NCBI GenBank assembly: GCA_963735495.1
Contig: CAVTLG010000002.1
Coordinates: 620,001-684,000 of the forward strand
DNA: 64,000 bases
DNA from: CAVTLG01 sp963735495
GTDB taxonomy: Bacteria; Chloroflexota; Ktedonobacteria; Ktedonobacterales; Ktedonobacteraceae
Direction of reading: 5' to 3'
Part shown: positions 56,061-64,000 of the stretch, piece after piece
Numbering within the stretch: position 1 is the stretch's first letter
Layout: each line of letters starts with the position of its first letter
Program-made: the position numbers and the translations under genes
The notes under the pieces: model-generated
The model's input: the letters and a program-made list of their open reading frames with translations, nothing else
The model's database searches: none
Told to the model about the DNA's origin: nothing

Positions 56061-57308
56061 ATGCCCTCACATGCTTCTCACCCACCGGCTAACCCGGATA
56101 TCAAACATGAACTCAAGCAACAATTGCTTTCGATGTCCGCAAGAAGCTTCGAGTTCTTCGCTGGTGAGTTTTTAGTTTATGTAGGGCTAGAAGCTGTATC
56201 TGTCACACGTTACATTGGTGATGGAGGGATTGATGCGCTGGGAAATTTGATCGCTGGAAGCTTTCGCATTCCGATTGGCATACAGGTTAAACGGCATCGT
56301 CATAATGTCCAGCGTCCAGATGTTGATAAATTTGTCGGGGCATTGTCAGGACGCTTTTCTGAGGGCATGTTCATGACCACAGCAAATTATGCGCCAGGCG
56401 CGCTACAAAAAGCGGCAACATCTATCCCTCGTGTGCTGACATTAAATGGTGATCAAGTTATCTCGATCATGATGGAGCACGGTCTAGGCTTGAAACCCTC
56501 CGCGCTAAACTCTCAGAGGCTAGATATCGATCCTGACTACTTCAACTCTTTTGAAGCTATGAAGAACCTTCTTACATATCATGTGAGAGAAGATTCCCAG
56601 CATTACAGCACAAATACAACTACCACAACACCCGATGATCAAAGCATTGACCTCACGCCAGCAGAAGACCTCATTTCACTTAGCGCGCTGGGCTATACAC
56701 TGCGCGTTGACCCAACGCGAGTACGGCGCTGGATTGAGAACGGAACACTCTCTCCAGATGCATCGCAGATGATAGGAAATCGTACAAGCTACTACTTTCG
56801 ACGGGATCGCATCGAGCTGATAAGAAGTAGCCTCGGGCTGGAGAACATTCCGACATCAAGCGATGGATGGAAGCAGGAGTTTCTCGATTTTGCGAAGAGC
56901 CGGAGTTTGTCGAAATCTTACAAGCCAGTGATGATCAAGGCATTTTTCAAACTCGTTGATCGTGAAGGAAAGGTGAAGATAGATGACCTGGTGAGGGAGT
57001 TTAGAGACTACTATATACAGCAAGCGAGCATCGGTCAACCATTAGAGCAGAGTAGTTCTCTCATGACACACCCAACAGAAGCAAACTATCAAGCAATAAA
57101 GCGGCTCATCATTACTAATCCGCTTGAGCGCTTCCTTATCAAAAATTTCATTGAATATTTTCCCAAAGAAGGTATTTTGCGGATTGCTCCACAACTATGG
57201 CAAGAATTGTTTTACTATGAAGTGATGGATGCACTCAAGAGTGCGGATGAACAAATTAACTATTATGTCTCCCGCCACAACAAGAAAAGCAGGCTTCCTT
57301 CCACGTAG
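56061..57308 (+). CDS. Mrr-like restriction endonuclease with HTH tail
   Basis: The ATG at 56061 has GAGGAG twelve bases upstream; a TTG at 56037 is an alternative. The 415-residue protein has an Mrr-type nuclease domain (about 20-150): ARSFEFFAGEFLVYVGLEAV, GDGGIDALG and IGIQVKRH, the PD-(D/E)xK core with D and QxK. The rest contains a possible DNA-binding winged helix (LSALGYTLRVDPTRVRRWIENG) and an unrecognised C-terminal helical part. Mrr-like enzymes attack methylated or foreign DNA. The gene stands alone; it lies outside the transposon-like region. Confidence 0.88.
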   Translation: MPSHASHPPANPDIKHELKQQLLSMSARSFEFFAGEFLVYVGLEAVSVTRYIGDGGIDALGNLIAGSFRIPIGIQVKRHRHNVQRPDVDKFVGALSGRFSEGMFMTTANYAPGALQKAATSIPRVLTLNGDQVISIMMEHGLGLKPSALNSQRLDIDPDYFNSFEAMKNLLTYHVREDSQHYSTNTTTTTPDDQSIDLTPAEDLISLSALGYTLRVDPTRVRRWIENGTLSPDASQMIGNRTSYYFRRDRIELIRSSLGLENIPTSSDGWKQEFLDFAKSRSLSKSYKPVMIKAFFKLVDREGKVKIDDLVREFRDYYIQQASIGQPLEQSSSLMTHPTEANYQAIKRLIITNPLERFLIKNFIEYFPKEGILRIAPQLWQELFYYEVMDALKSADEQINYYVSRHNKKSRLPST

Positions 57309-57470
57309 AATTGCAAGCTATCGTTTCTAGCTCTGCTGGAGATTATTGTACAAAATTGGATTGTATTCTATAATACACGATAGCTTGGCAGGCTAAGCTA
57401 AACTTCTTACTCGACTGTTAATTCTATAAGATAGCATTTAGGACACAAGCCCAACGGCGAGGTATTTTTC

Positions 57471-57971
57471 ATGAGTGACTCCAGTCTACAGGACTACGAT
57501 GCACAGGTACGGGCGATTAAAGCCTACAACCAACCCATCCTTGACGCATTCCAGGCCTGGCTTGAGCAATCAGGACTCTCCGCTCAAACAGTTAGCAGAC
57601 GAGTTCGCGACATCGATTTTTTTACTGAATATCTCGTATACGAAGATCCGTTGAAAAGACTCGATGAGGCCCATAGTGGCGATGTATGGGCATTTTTAGC
57701 ACATTGGTACCTGCGCAAAGCAATATGGTCCTCCGTCGCTGGCGTAAAGTCATATCTAGTAGCATTCAAGAAATTCTTTCTATGGATGGGCGAGACAGAT
57801 CGCGTTTCACATGAAACTGTCACAGCTGTACTAGATACGTTGAAAAAAGATCGCAACGAATTTCTCGCAGCAGCAGCCAAGGATGCAGCAGCAACTGAGT
57901 CATACCGAGCAGATGCAATGGACTCCCTACGAGGATATCTTTCTGATCTTTATGGCATCAAAAATCTTTAG
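57471..57971 (+). CDS. Recombinase core-binding (SAM-like) domain protein without catalytic domain
   Basis: The 166-residue protein matches the N-terminal core-binding domain of tyrosine recombinases: ILDAFQAWLEQSGLSAQTVSRRVRDIDFFTEYLV, then VAGVKSYLVAFKKFFLWMG. No R-H-R-Y catalytic domain follows; the stop is at 57971. Either the catalytic part was lost or this is a stand-alone DNA-binding protein, which is common in Chloroflexota. It has a clean start with GCGAGGTA upstream. Confidence 0.7.
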   Translation: MSDSSLQDYDAQVRAIKAYNQPILDAFQAWLEQSGLSAQTVSRRVRDIDFFTEYLVYEDPLKRLDEAHSGDVWAFLAHWYLRKAIWSSVAGVKSYLVAFKKFFLWMGETDRVSHETVTAVLDTLKKDRNEFLAAAAKDAAATESYRADAMDSLRGYLSDLYGIKNL

Positions 57972-58108
57972 GCGCTATTCGCATATCGAGGCATTTGTGG
58001 TACCAACTGGTGGCAAATAGCAACGAAAAGTGCTATTATTTGCATCGCCAGAACGCAAATAAACATATCTAAGACAAAGATAAATAGAGGAGAGAGACAG
58101 GTAGCGTT

Positions 58109-58891
58109 ATGTCAAGAAAACCGCAAGCGGCGAAGCGGAAGCAGACCTCAATAACGAATCATGCGCGTGTTGAGGAGTGGCTCACTCGCATTGACAATCA
58201 GATACACGAAGGAAATATTGCTGAGGCGATTCCCAATTGTCAGCGTTTGTTGCATTCTCTGCCATCACAGGGTAAACAAAGGATGGAAGCCCTACACCTT
58301 CTTAGCCTGGCTCACTTTGTCGCTCGCAACCATCCTGAAGCCTATAAGGCTGCATCCGAAGCGCTAGCGCTTGACCCTGATAATGTCGGATTATTGTACA
58401 ATCGAGGCGTGATGAGTCGCACTACTTCACGTTTTGGACAGTTCTTCCACGATCTTCAACGCGCAGACGAACTGAACACAGACAAAGAGTTTGCTAAATA
58501 CATCGCAAAGGATCTGAAATTAAGTCGGAAATTAGCGGAAGGCTCTATCAAACGACGTGGACGAGGCTTCACATTGGACCAACTCATTGAGCAAGAAGAC
58601 CTGATGCAGCAGGCAAATGATCTCATAGTGTCAGGAGATTGGGCCGCAGCGGAGCAAACTATTCGCAGAGTGATCGCGATGGGCGATTGCTTACCACAAC
58701 CCTGGGGCAATCTTGCTATCTGCATGATGATGCAAGAGCGCTATGATGAGGCTGAAGCTGCATTAAAACGTGCCCTCAAGATTGATCCTAGATACACTAT
58801 CGCGAAAAGAAACCTGAAGTTACTGCCAGAAACTCGGCGCTACGGCCCTCCAAAAATGATTGCGACACGTGATCCCTTCGCCGCAGGATAA
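58109..58891 (+). CDS. TPR-repeat protein (intact paralogue)
   Basis: The ATG follows GGAGAGAGACAGG. The 260-residue protein has TPR units (IAEAIPNCQRLLHSLP; AYKAASEALALDPDNVGLLYNR; RYDEAEAALKRALKIDPRYTIAKRNL) and the segment RGFTLDQLIEQEDLMQQANDLI. It aligns with the repaired protein at 54866 throughout, showing which reading is ancestral. Basic residues at the start (MSRKPQAAKRKQT) may bind nucleic acid. Role unknown. Confidence 0.85.
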   Translation: MSRKPQAAKRKQTSITNHARVEEWLTRIDNQIHEGNIAEAIPNCQRLLHSLPSQGKQRMEALHLLSLAHFVARNHPEAYKAASEALALDPDNVGLLYNRGVMSRTTSRFGQFFHDLQRADELNTDKEFAKYIAKDLKLSRKLAEGSIKRRGRGFTLDQLIEQEDLMQQANDLIVSGDWAAAEQTIRRVIAMGDCLPQPWGNLAICMMMQERYDEAEAALKRALKIDPRYTIAKRNLKLLPETRRYGPPKMIATRDPFAAG

Positions 58892-58958
58892 GCCAATCCT
58901 TTCATTACATTTTTTCGCGAGTAGTTTGTGATGGACATGAACTAGCCATAACTAGCTA

Positions 58959-59330
58959 TTAACGCAATACCTCCAGCAATGGTACTAACCTGTATTTGCG
59001 TCGATTGTTGATGAGCAACCCACCCAGATACTCTTTCCACTCGCCCGCCAATCCCAACGCATAAAAGGCCAGGCGGGCCTTAGCGAGCCACTGCACAGCG
59101 GCCTCATAATGCTGTGCCTGGTTTTTATTGATGATCGTTTCAGCCTGCCGTCGGCATACTTCGATTACCCACTCGGGACGTAGCTTCTGAGCCGCGTCGA
59201 TGACTTTTTCCAGTAGATTAGCATCTATAGAATTCTCTACAGCGGCAATAACATCATCGACAAGTCCCTCGTGCAAAAACACGTCTACACGCCCCCGCTC
59301 TAATAGTACTGGCGCGTGACGTATATCATC
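58959..59330 (-). pseudogene. Remnant of a SWIM-type protein C-terminus
   Basis: The frame is open from about 59340 and contains no good start; an ATG at 59282 lies inside it. The text (LRPEWVIEVCRRQAETIINKNQAQHYEAAVQWLAKARLAF...EWKEYLGGLL) resembles the last 100 residues of the SWIM protein at 52863. It reads as a truncated relative. Confidence 0.5.
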
Positions 59331-59379
59331 CAGCAGTTCAGAAGAAAAAAGAAAAATGTGTCATTAACACTCACAGTGC

Positions 59380-61557
59380 TTACTCAACTAGCTTTTGTGG
59401 CTCTTCATGGCTCTCCAGTATGAAATCTTCCAGCGTCTCCAGCTTCCAGTACCTTGTTTTCTGGTCGCCGGTTCCTATGCTGGGAACACGATATGCGGGT
59501 GGCACAGTAAAAGATTTGAGTGTAGCCTTCGATTTTCCCAACACCCACGCTACTTGACCAATCGTCAAATCCTGCTCTTTATGCAATTGTCGCCAGTGCT
59601 CAAGACGTAACGTGCCAACAGCTTCCACTGCATATTTACAAAGCGGACATTTTGTGCGTACCCTCGTAGTAGCACGATGCTTACGCTTACTCTTCTTAGG
59701 CCTATAAGGTTCATCCATCACAAAATCATCATCTTCGTCATCGTCATCTCCGTCATCACTATAATTATTGGCCGGGAGCGAGCGTACATGTTGCTCTTTA
59801 TTAATCAGCCCATGCGGACAAATGGTAGAGATATCGACAAGTAGTTCGTCTAAGATATCTTTGATAGCATACTGTTGACTCTCCATTTCGGTGATGGGCC
59901 TTCCATAATAGAGGCCATATTCACGACTATGACCGGGATGCTTTTTCAGTTCCTGTACAAGCTCGGTTGGTAGAAACGTCTCAGCTACGCGTAAAGGCAG
60001 GTGAAAGACATAATGAGCGGTCGGACTATGATATAAAAACGCAACCAGGCTCAGACCCTCCGGGTCCAGCTTGCGCAGATCACCCTCGTCCAGATCCTCC
60101 CAGTTTACCCACATACCGTTGCGCCTGCCAGGGATATCGAGTAGGTCAGCAGGTTCGATGAACAGCGCGGCTATTTCAGCAGGTTCAATGGGCTGGCGCG
60201 TGGAACGCGCACGCTCCACCAGCTCCAGGAGATACTCGCTGATACACAGCGAGACATGCTTTTCATCCAGTTCGGCAACGTCAGAAGGTACTAACGCCTC
60301 GCGTCCCGTGATACGCAGAAAGAGTTGCCGGGCGGATTGATCCAGTGCATCATCAACATCTACAGTACTCTGTTTACGCGCAAGCACGTCCGCCAGCCGC
60401 TCGCAAAAAACCTCTGCGGCGATGATTGCTGCCATAGTAATGTCATAATCACAGGCAAAAGCTTGTGAACCGTCAATATAGATCACACTCTGAATCACTC
60501 CAACCGCGTGCGCCTGTTGCAGGATAACCGCTTTTACCTGGTACAATCCCTGCCGGTCGGCGTACAAAAGCAGCTCACGCGCTTTCGCCCAATGATTGAG
60601 ATAGTAAACGAGCAGCAGAGTGTGCTCTATGTGTGCCGGTTGACAGAGCCAGGCCAATCTGGATGGTAATAGACCACCAGGAGCAGAGGTAGGAGGACAG
60701 CACAGAGGATAGATGACGTCTTGCCCGGACAGGTTCATTTCTTTAGCAGACTGCGTATGCCAGGACGCGTCTACCTGCTCTAACAAGCGAGTAGCCAGTA
60801 CTAAAAGCTCCTCACGAAAAAGCAGATTATCGCCCGTCGAACGCAGCACCGATCCCAGCGCAAAGTTACAGGGGATACGCGCAGTTGTGATATGCGGATA
60901 GGCAGGTAGCAATGCCACCAGAGCATCGTGTGCAGCCACGCCTAATGTAGCAAAAGATACATAGGCATATTCTTCATGCGGCGAAACGACCAGCAGATCA
61001 TGCTCTTGAAACTGCACCTTTCCCGATACCCCCTGGCATGAGAAGCGCGTTGTGACGCCGGGAATCTGCTTGAATATCTCAACAGCCGACCGAATGTCGG
61101 GATCAATACTCGCGCCTGGCTGAAAGGCACCATCCAGCTCCTGCAAACGCTGATACTCGGGTAGCGCCAGAATCGCTTCGAGATGCGTGTCGAGCCAGTG
61201 AAAGAAATCCCGCGCCAGGTGATCGTAGCTCCCATCGTTCGAGAGCAAGGCATTTTCGCCAACCACCGACAGGAGATTGCGCACAAAGAGAGCATTGCGT
61301 CGCGACCAGCGTGTTTTTCCCGTGAGCACTTCCTCCCGAGAAACCTCATCAACCGCAAATCGCTGGCAGAATGTGCGGATATTGCGCTCGTCAGCTTCCT
61401 CAAAATAGAAGTCACGTAAGCTCTGCCACGCAGCATCAGCGGCCCCTTTTTCACGAAACCAGAGAGTAAGTTGCTGTGCTCCCGTCTCCGCGCCCGTATC
61501 GAGTTCTACCGTAAACTTATAATTCCCATAATCTAATTTATAGCATTCCAAACGCAT
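59380..61557 (-). CDS. Large unknown protein with acidic linker and CxxC motif
   Basis: I choose the ATG at 61557, five bases after GGGAGG; an ATG at 61581 lies earlier. The 725-residue protein is not recognised. Visible features: an N-terminal alpha+beta part, a run of acidic residues DDGDDDDEDDDFVMDEP (about residue 610), a basic RPKKSKRKHRATTRVRTKCPLCKY with a CPLC knuckle, and a C-terminal HTH-like helix (LTIGQVAWVLGKSKATLKSF). It starts 24 bp after the stop of the BTAD regulator gene and is probably cotranscribed with it. The acidic-basic tail and the helix suggest nucleic acid binding. Confidence 0.65.
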   Translation of the reverse strand: MRLECYKLDYGNYKFTVELDTGAETGAQQLTLWFREKGAADAAWQSLRDFYFEEADERNIRTFCQRFAVDEVSREEVLTGKTRWSRRNALFVRNLLSVVGENALLSNDGSYDHLARDFFHWLDTHLEAILALPEYQRLQELDGAFQPGASIDPDIRSAVEIFKQIPGVTTRFSCQGVSGKVQFQEHDLLVVSPHEEYAYVSFATLGVAAHDALVALLPAYPHITTARIPCNFALGSVLRSTGDNLLFREELLVLATRLLEQVDASWHTQSAKEMNLSGQDVIYPLCCPPTSAPGGLLPSRLAWLCQPAHIEHTLLLVYYLNHWAKARELLLYADRQGLYQVKAVILQQAHAVGVIQSVIYIDGSQAFACDYDITMAAIIAAEVFCERLADVLARKQSTVDVDDALDQSARQLFLRITGREALVPSDVAELDEKHVSLCISEYLLELVERARSTRQPIEPAEIAALFIEPADLLDIPGRRNGMWVNWEDLDEGDLRKLDPEGLSLVAFLYHSPTAHYVFHLPLRVAETFLPTELVQELKKHPGHSREYGLYYGRPITEMESQQYAIKDILDELLVDISTICPHGLINKEQHVRSLPANNYSDDGDDDDEDDDFVMDEPYRPKKSKRKHRATTRVRTKCPLCKYAVEAVGTLRLEHWRQLHKEQDLTIGQVAWVLGKSKATLKSFTVPPAYRVPSIGTGDQKTRYWKLETLEDFILESHEEPQKLVE

Positions 61558-61581
61558 AGTATCCTCCCAGGCACACCACAC

Positions 61582-62586
61582 CTAAGCACTCAAGTGAATA
61601 ACCACAATATGGACATATCTCTCATTACAGGACGCCATAGTATGGCGTCTCCTGGTCAGTAATCGCATACGAGGAAGCACATTAACAGTCAGAAACAGCT
61701 TTCTGATGGTCAGGGGATAGTTATAGCTCGTATGTCTTTCATGCAGAGTCAAACCATGTTGAATGCGCCTGACCAGTTCTCTCGTATACGGAGCAGGCTC
61801 TATCTGCTCCTCACGCAGCACATCGACGACATACTGGTAGAGATTGAGCGCCTCCTGCCTCCTCTCACGCTCGGCCAAAAGCAGCATCAAACGGTAGAGC
61901 GCATCTTCATCGGTCGGATGCTCTTCAAGGAAAGCAAACAGCATTTCTTCAGCCAGGTCTACACGCCTATCTCTGAGGTAGAGGTCCACCAATTTATAGA
62001 GCACACGACGGCTAGCTCCATTGATCGTATTCCGCCGCCCTTGCGACCATTTATAGTGCAGATCGTTTTCCAGAAACTGGCCCTGTACCAGGGCATGCGC
62101 CTGCTCCAAAAATGGCAGCGGATTTTCTCCCTGGGCCTCGTAGCGTATGGCCTGTGCGGCGAGAGAGAGAAAGGCATCCGCATCGACCCAGATGCGATGT
62201 TGGGCCGATAATCTAAAACTTATCTCGCTATCCCCACGAATTGTCAGCAGGAGCGCATCTTCGTCGCGTGTGCGCAGGACGTGACGCCGCAAGACAGATG
62301 CCGCCGAATCAAGCGCGTGCCCCGCATTGATGCGCGCAGGCTCTGACCAGATCGCCCGCACAAGGTCGGCGCGGGACGCCCGGCGACCCTCTGAGCAGAG
62401 CAGAACTTTTAAGAGCGTCATGGCTGGTCCGCGATTGCCCCATTCCTCCCAGGACATCCGGGCATAGCGCGCCGGGTACGAGGATAGAGCGGAAGAAGGT
62501 ACCAGTCGCTCAATAGCAAACTCGCCGAAAGTAATGATCCGAATTAAAGGATGTGAAGGGTGTTCTTGCCTGCCGATATCGTCCAT
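61582..62586 (-). CDS. BTAD/SARP-like transcriptional regulator
   Basis: The 334-residue protein has a winged-helix DNA-binding N-terminus (RASRADLVRAIWSEPARINAGHALDSAASVLRRHVLR) and a bacterial transcriptional activator domain of TPR-like helices (LVDLYLRDRRVDLAEEMLFAFLEEHPTDEDALYRLMLLLAERERRQEALNLYQYV). SARP-type regulators bind direct repeats near the -35 region. Two direct repeats of TTCACGAGAACCTCA stand upstream at 62791-62826 in the same orientation. A strong GGAGAGAGG ribosome site precedes the ATG. The last 60 residues are basic and unlike usual SARPs. Confidence 0.85.
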   Translation of the reverse strand: MDDIGRQEHPSHPLIRIITFGEFAIERLVPSSALSSYPARYARMSWEEWGNRGPAMTLLKVLLCSEGRRASRADLVRAIWSEPARINAGHALDSAASVLRRHVLRTRDEDALLLTIRGDSEISFRLSAQHRIWVDADAFLSLAAQAIRYEAQGENPLPFLEQAHALVQGQFLENDLHYKWSQGRRNTINGASRRVLYKLVDLYLRDRRVDLAEEMLFAFLEEHPTDEDALYRLMLLLAERERRQEALNLYQYVVDVLREEQIEPAPYTRELVRRIQHGLTLHERHTSYNYPLTIRKLFLTVNVLPRMRLLTRRRHTMASCNERYVHIVVIHLSA

Positions 62587-62762
62587 AATCGCACCTCTCT
62601 CCTATCCACCACCGATGTAACGCTGAAATTTAGCGCTTTTCTAGCCACACACATTGACTCAATGCTCCCACATCACCAATACGACACTTTCAACTGCATG
62701 AAAAAAGGACTATGATCAGCTGCACTTCCGCCTGGAGGCACTTGCAGATCATCATGGCTCCG

Positions 62763-62826
62763 ATTATAGCATAGCGCCTCCTGTCTTTTATGAGGTTCTC
62801 GTGAATTTTCGTGAGGTTCTCGTGAA
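62763..62826 (-). promoter_or_regulatory. Direct repeats and -10 box upstream of the BTAD regulator gene
   Basis: On the minus strand TTCACGAGAACCTCA occurs twice (62812-62826 and 62791-62805), 21 bp apart. A TATAAT follows (62768-62763). The repeats sit where a SARP-type activator would bind. No good -35 hexamer is visible, consistent with activator dependence. Confidence 0.45.
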
Positions 62827-62836
62827 GCAGGCATGA

Positions 62837-63451
62837 TTATCTTTTCAAGCTCAGGAGCGCCAGAAGCCCGAAGATCGTAATGATAGCGCCCGAAATCCGA
62901 TTGATCCAGAGTAGCCATCTGGGCGTAAATTTTTCTCGCAGCAGACTAATCCCACCAGTTAATAGACACCACCAGGTTGCCGAGCCGAGAAATACTCCAC
63001 ATACAACGAGTAGCGCAGTGAGAGGACTATTCTTTCCGCCTCCTACACCGAGCCCGGCAAAGATTGCAGCAAACGAAAGGATGGTCAGCGGATTGGTCAA
63101 TGTAAGCAAAAGGGTGGACACATACGCACCTATAAAGTTCGTCGTTTTTGCGACAGTCGCTGCTCGTTCGGCAGGTTTTGTGAGCAGAGTTTTACAACCC
63201 AGATAGACCAAAAATAGGCCGCCAATCCCGCGAATCCACTCCTGCTGGTTTACGAGGAACAGAGCCGCGACAGTCAATCCAAAGCCCGCAATACAGCCAT
63301 AGAGGCCGTCCACCGTAGCCACTCCCAGTCCCGAGATTACCCCGTAGAGGAAGCCTCTGCGGAGAGTACGTTGGATACACAATACACTCATCGGACCAAC
63401 AGTGGCAGCAACAGAGAGACCAATGAGCAAACCCCGCATGAAGAAACTCAT
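62837..63451 (-). CDS. LysE/RhtB-family amino-acid exporter
   Basis: The 204-residue protein has about six membrane helices and the family opening FFMRGLLIGLSVAATVGPMSVLCIQRTLRRGFLYGVISGLGVATVDGLYG, with the GP...I.R conserved motif. LysE-type carriers export amino acids or related metabolites by proton exchange. A weak ribosome site precedes the ATG. It is separated from clpB by two hairpins and a small frame. Confidence 0.9.
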   Translation of the reverse strand: MSFFMRGLLIGLSVAATVGPMSVLCIQRTLRRGFLYGVISGLGVATVDGLYGCIAGFGLTVAALFLVNQQEWIRGIGGLFLVYLGCKTLLTKPAERAATVAKTTNFIGAYVSTLLLTLTNPLTILSFAAIFAGLGVGGGKNSPLTALLVVCGVFLGSATWWCLLTGGISLLREKFTPRWLLWINRISGAIITIFGLLALLSLKR

Positions 63452-63494
63452 GTTCGTGTCCTTTCCCTCTCAAAACAATGCTATCTGACAACAT

Positions 63495-63533
63495 AAAAAA
63501 AGTCGCCAGACCTTCAATTGAAGATCTGGCGAC
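63495..63533 (-). terminator. Strong intrinsic terminator
   Basis: GTCGCCAGA (63502-63510) and TCTGGCGAC (63525-63533) form a nine-pair stem, and CTTCAATTGAAG inside is itself a palindrome. On the minus strand the hairpin is followed by TTTTTTT (63501-63495). It ends transcription coming from clpB and the small frame, in front of the LysE gene. Confidence 0.85.
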
Positions 63534-63547
63534 AGCGACTGCTTTTG

Positions 63548-63649
63548 TCAGGGAGTAGCAGGCATGCGAAGCGGACCAAATCTCCAGCTAGTCTGGTTGG
63601 CCTGCTGCTGTTGAGTCATGACGGAAACGAGATCATCGTAACGGTCCAC
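63548..63649 (-). CDS. Possible small protein (33 aa) downstream of clpB
   Basis: A GTG start (63649), with GGGA twelve bases before it, opens a frame reading MDRYDDLVSVMTQQQQANQT, then SWRFGPLRMPATP and stop. It lies between two hairpins. The length is very short and no family is known, so it may be chance. Confidence 0.3.
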   Translation of the reverse strand: MDRYDDLVSVMTQQQQANQTSWRFGPLRMPATP

Positions 63650-63669
63650 TAAACTGCTCCCTTGTGCCT

Positions 63670-63696
63670 GTCTGGTTTCATCATGTGAAACCAGAC
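63670..63696. terminator. Hairpin behind clpB
   Basis: GTCTGGTTTCA and TGAAACCAGAC form an 11-pair stem with a 5-nt loop, 25 bp after the clpB stop. No T-run follows; it may stabilise the mRNA end or act as a weak terminator. Confidence 0.5.
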
Positions 63697-63720
63697 AAGC
63701 TGAGTATAGCACAATCGCCT

Positions 63721-64000
63721 TTACGCTTGCACTACTGGTTTGGTGGTAGCTAGCACCAGTTTGCCAGCGTGAACATCGATATCCACCGTATCGCCATCAC
63801 GGATTGAGCCGTCCAGGATACCACGCGCAATGCGGTTCTCGACTTCGCGTTGGATGACGCGCTTGAGTGGACGCGCGCCAAATTGCGGATCGTAGCCCTC
63901 CTCAGCCAGGTAATCTTTGGCCGCATCGCTCACATGTAGCGCAATATGGCGATCTTCCAGGCGCGGACGCAGACGATTGAGCTGGATGTCAACGATATTC
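63721..64000 (-). CDS. clpB: ClpB-type AAA+ disaggregase, C-terminal end
   Basis: The gene runs off the end of the window; 93 residues are visible. The text IVDIQLNRLRPRLEDRHIALHVSDAAKDYLAEEGYDPQFGARPLKRVIQREVENRIA is the C-terminal D2-small domain of ClpB/ClpC-type chaperones, with the GYDPxFGARPLKRxIQ signature. A short tail follows. ClpB-type enzymes rescue aggregated proteins with DnaK. Confidence 0.93.
   Translation of the reverse strand, partial: NIVDIQLNRLRPRLEDRHIALHVSDAAKDYLAEEGYDPQFGARPLKRVIQREVENRIARGILDGSIRDGDTVDIDVHAGKLVLATTKPVVQA

Noticed and set aside
1..64000. CRISPR array, Cas genes, rRNA or tRNA genes
   Set aside because: I looked for regular spaced repeats, Cas motifs and RNA gene signatures and saw none. 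The repeats at the transposon ends are too few and not separated by equal unique spacers.

Overview
The window reads as bacterial chromosome of about 50% GC, most like a Ktedonobacteria-type Chloroflexota. This is inferred from the mix of genes (ECF sigma factor with a membrane Rieske protein, TIGR04255/HEPN genes, BTAD regulator, SWIM/TPR proteins, WD40-GTPase-TIR proteins), not from a marker-gene comparison. No rRNA, tRNA or CRISPR array was recognised.

Left flank (1-12969): the end of a repeat-rich disordered protein; an ECF sigma factor with a Rieske protein, divergent from a secreted lipoprotein; a frameshifted ABM-type monooxygenase; a compact TIGR04255 / unknown / HEPN operon; a heterodimeric ABC exporter; a zinc-ribbon membrane protein; and gyrB behind a long leader.

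Centre (about 12977-52260): I read this as one Tn7-like transposon of about 39 kb inserted just behind the gyrB stop codon. Both edges carry tandem 18-bp AT-rich repeats around CACAAATATTTGG at 20-23 bp spacing, in opposite orientation. The transposition genes lie in the middle on the minus strand: TniQ-A, TnsA, TnsB, TnsC, TniQ-B. Both TniQ proteins carry about five tandem helix-turn-helix modules. TnsB is broken by an IS630-family element plus a roughly 105-bp MITE-like element, so this copy is probably immobile by itself. The left cargo is a seven-gene defence operon: type I-like methylase and specificity subunit, NERD/pseudokinase/kinase/NTPase protein, an unknown protein, a HerA-like ATPase, and a WD40-GTPase with a TIR protein. 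It resembles the methylation-associated defence system (MADS) but lacks MAD1, MAD3 and MAD4. The right cargo holds a phage-antirepressor-like gene, an HTH protein, a minimal ubiquitin-like operon (Ubl ending in GGNE, JAB peptidase, E1-like enzyme, small ORF) divergent from an XRE/ImmA-type regulator pair, and an SF2 helicase with a probable C-terminal nuclease.

Right flank (52260-64000): a SWIM zinc-finger protein, two paralogous TPR proteins (one frameshifted), an Mrr-like restriction endonuclease, a recombinase core-binding-domain protein without a catalytic domain, decayed gene fragments, a BTAD regulator with a large unknown partner, a LysE-type exporter, and the end of clpB.

Several genes show an apparent single extra base (near 3263, 22916, 30495 and 55346). 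These may be real lesions or sequencing errors.
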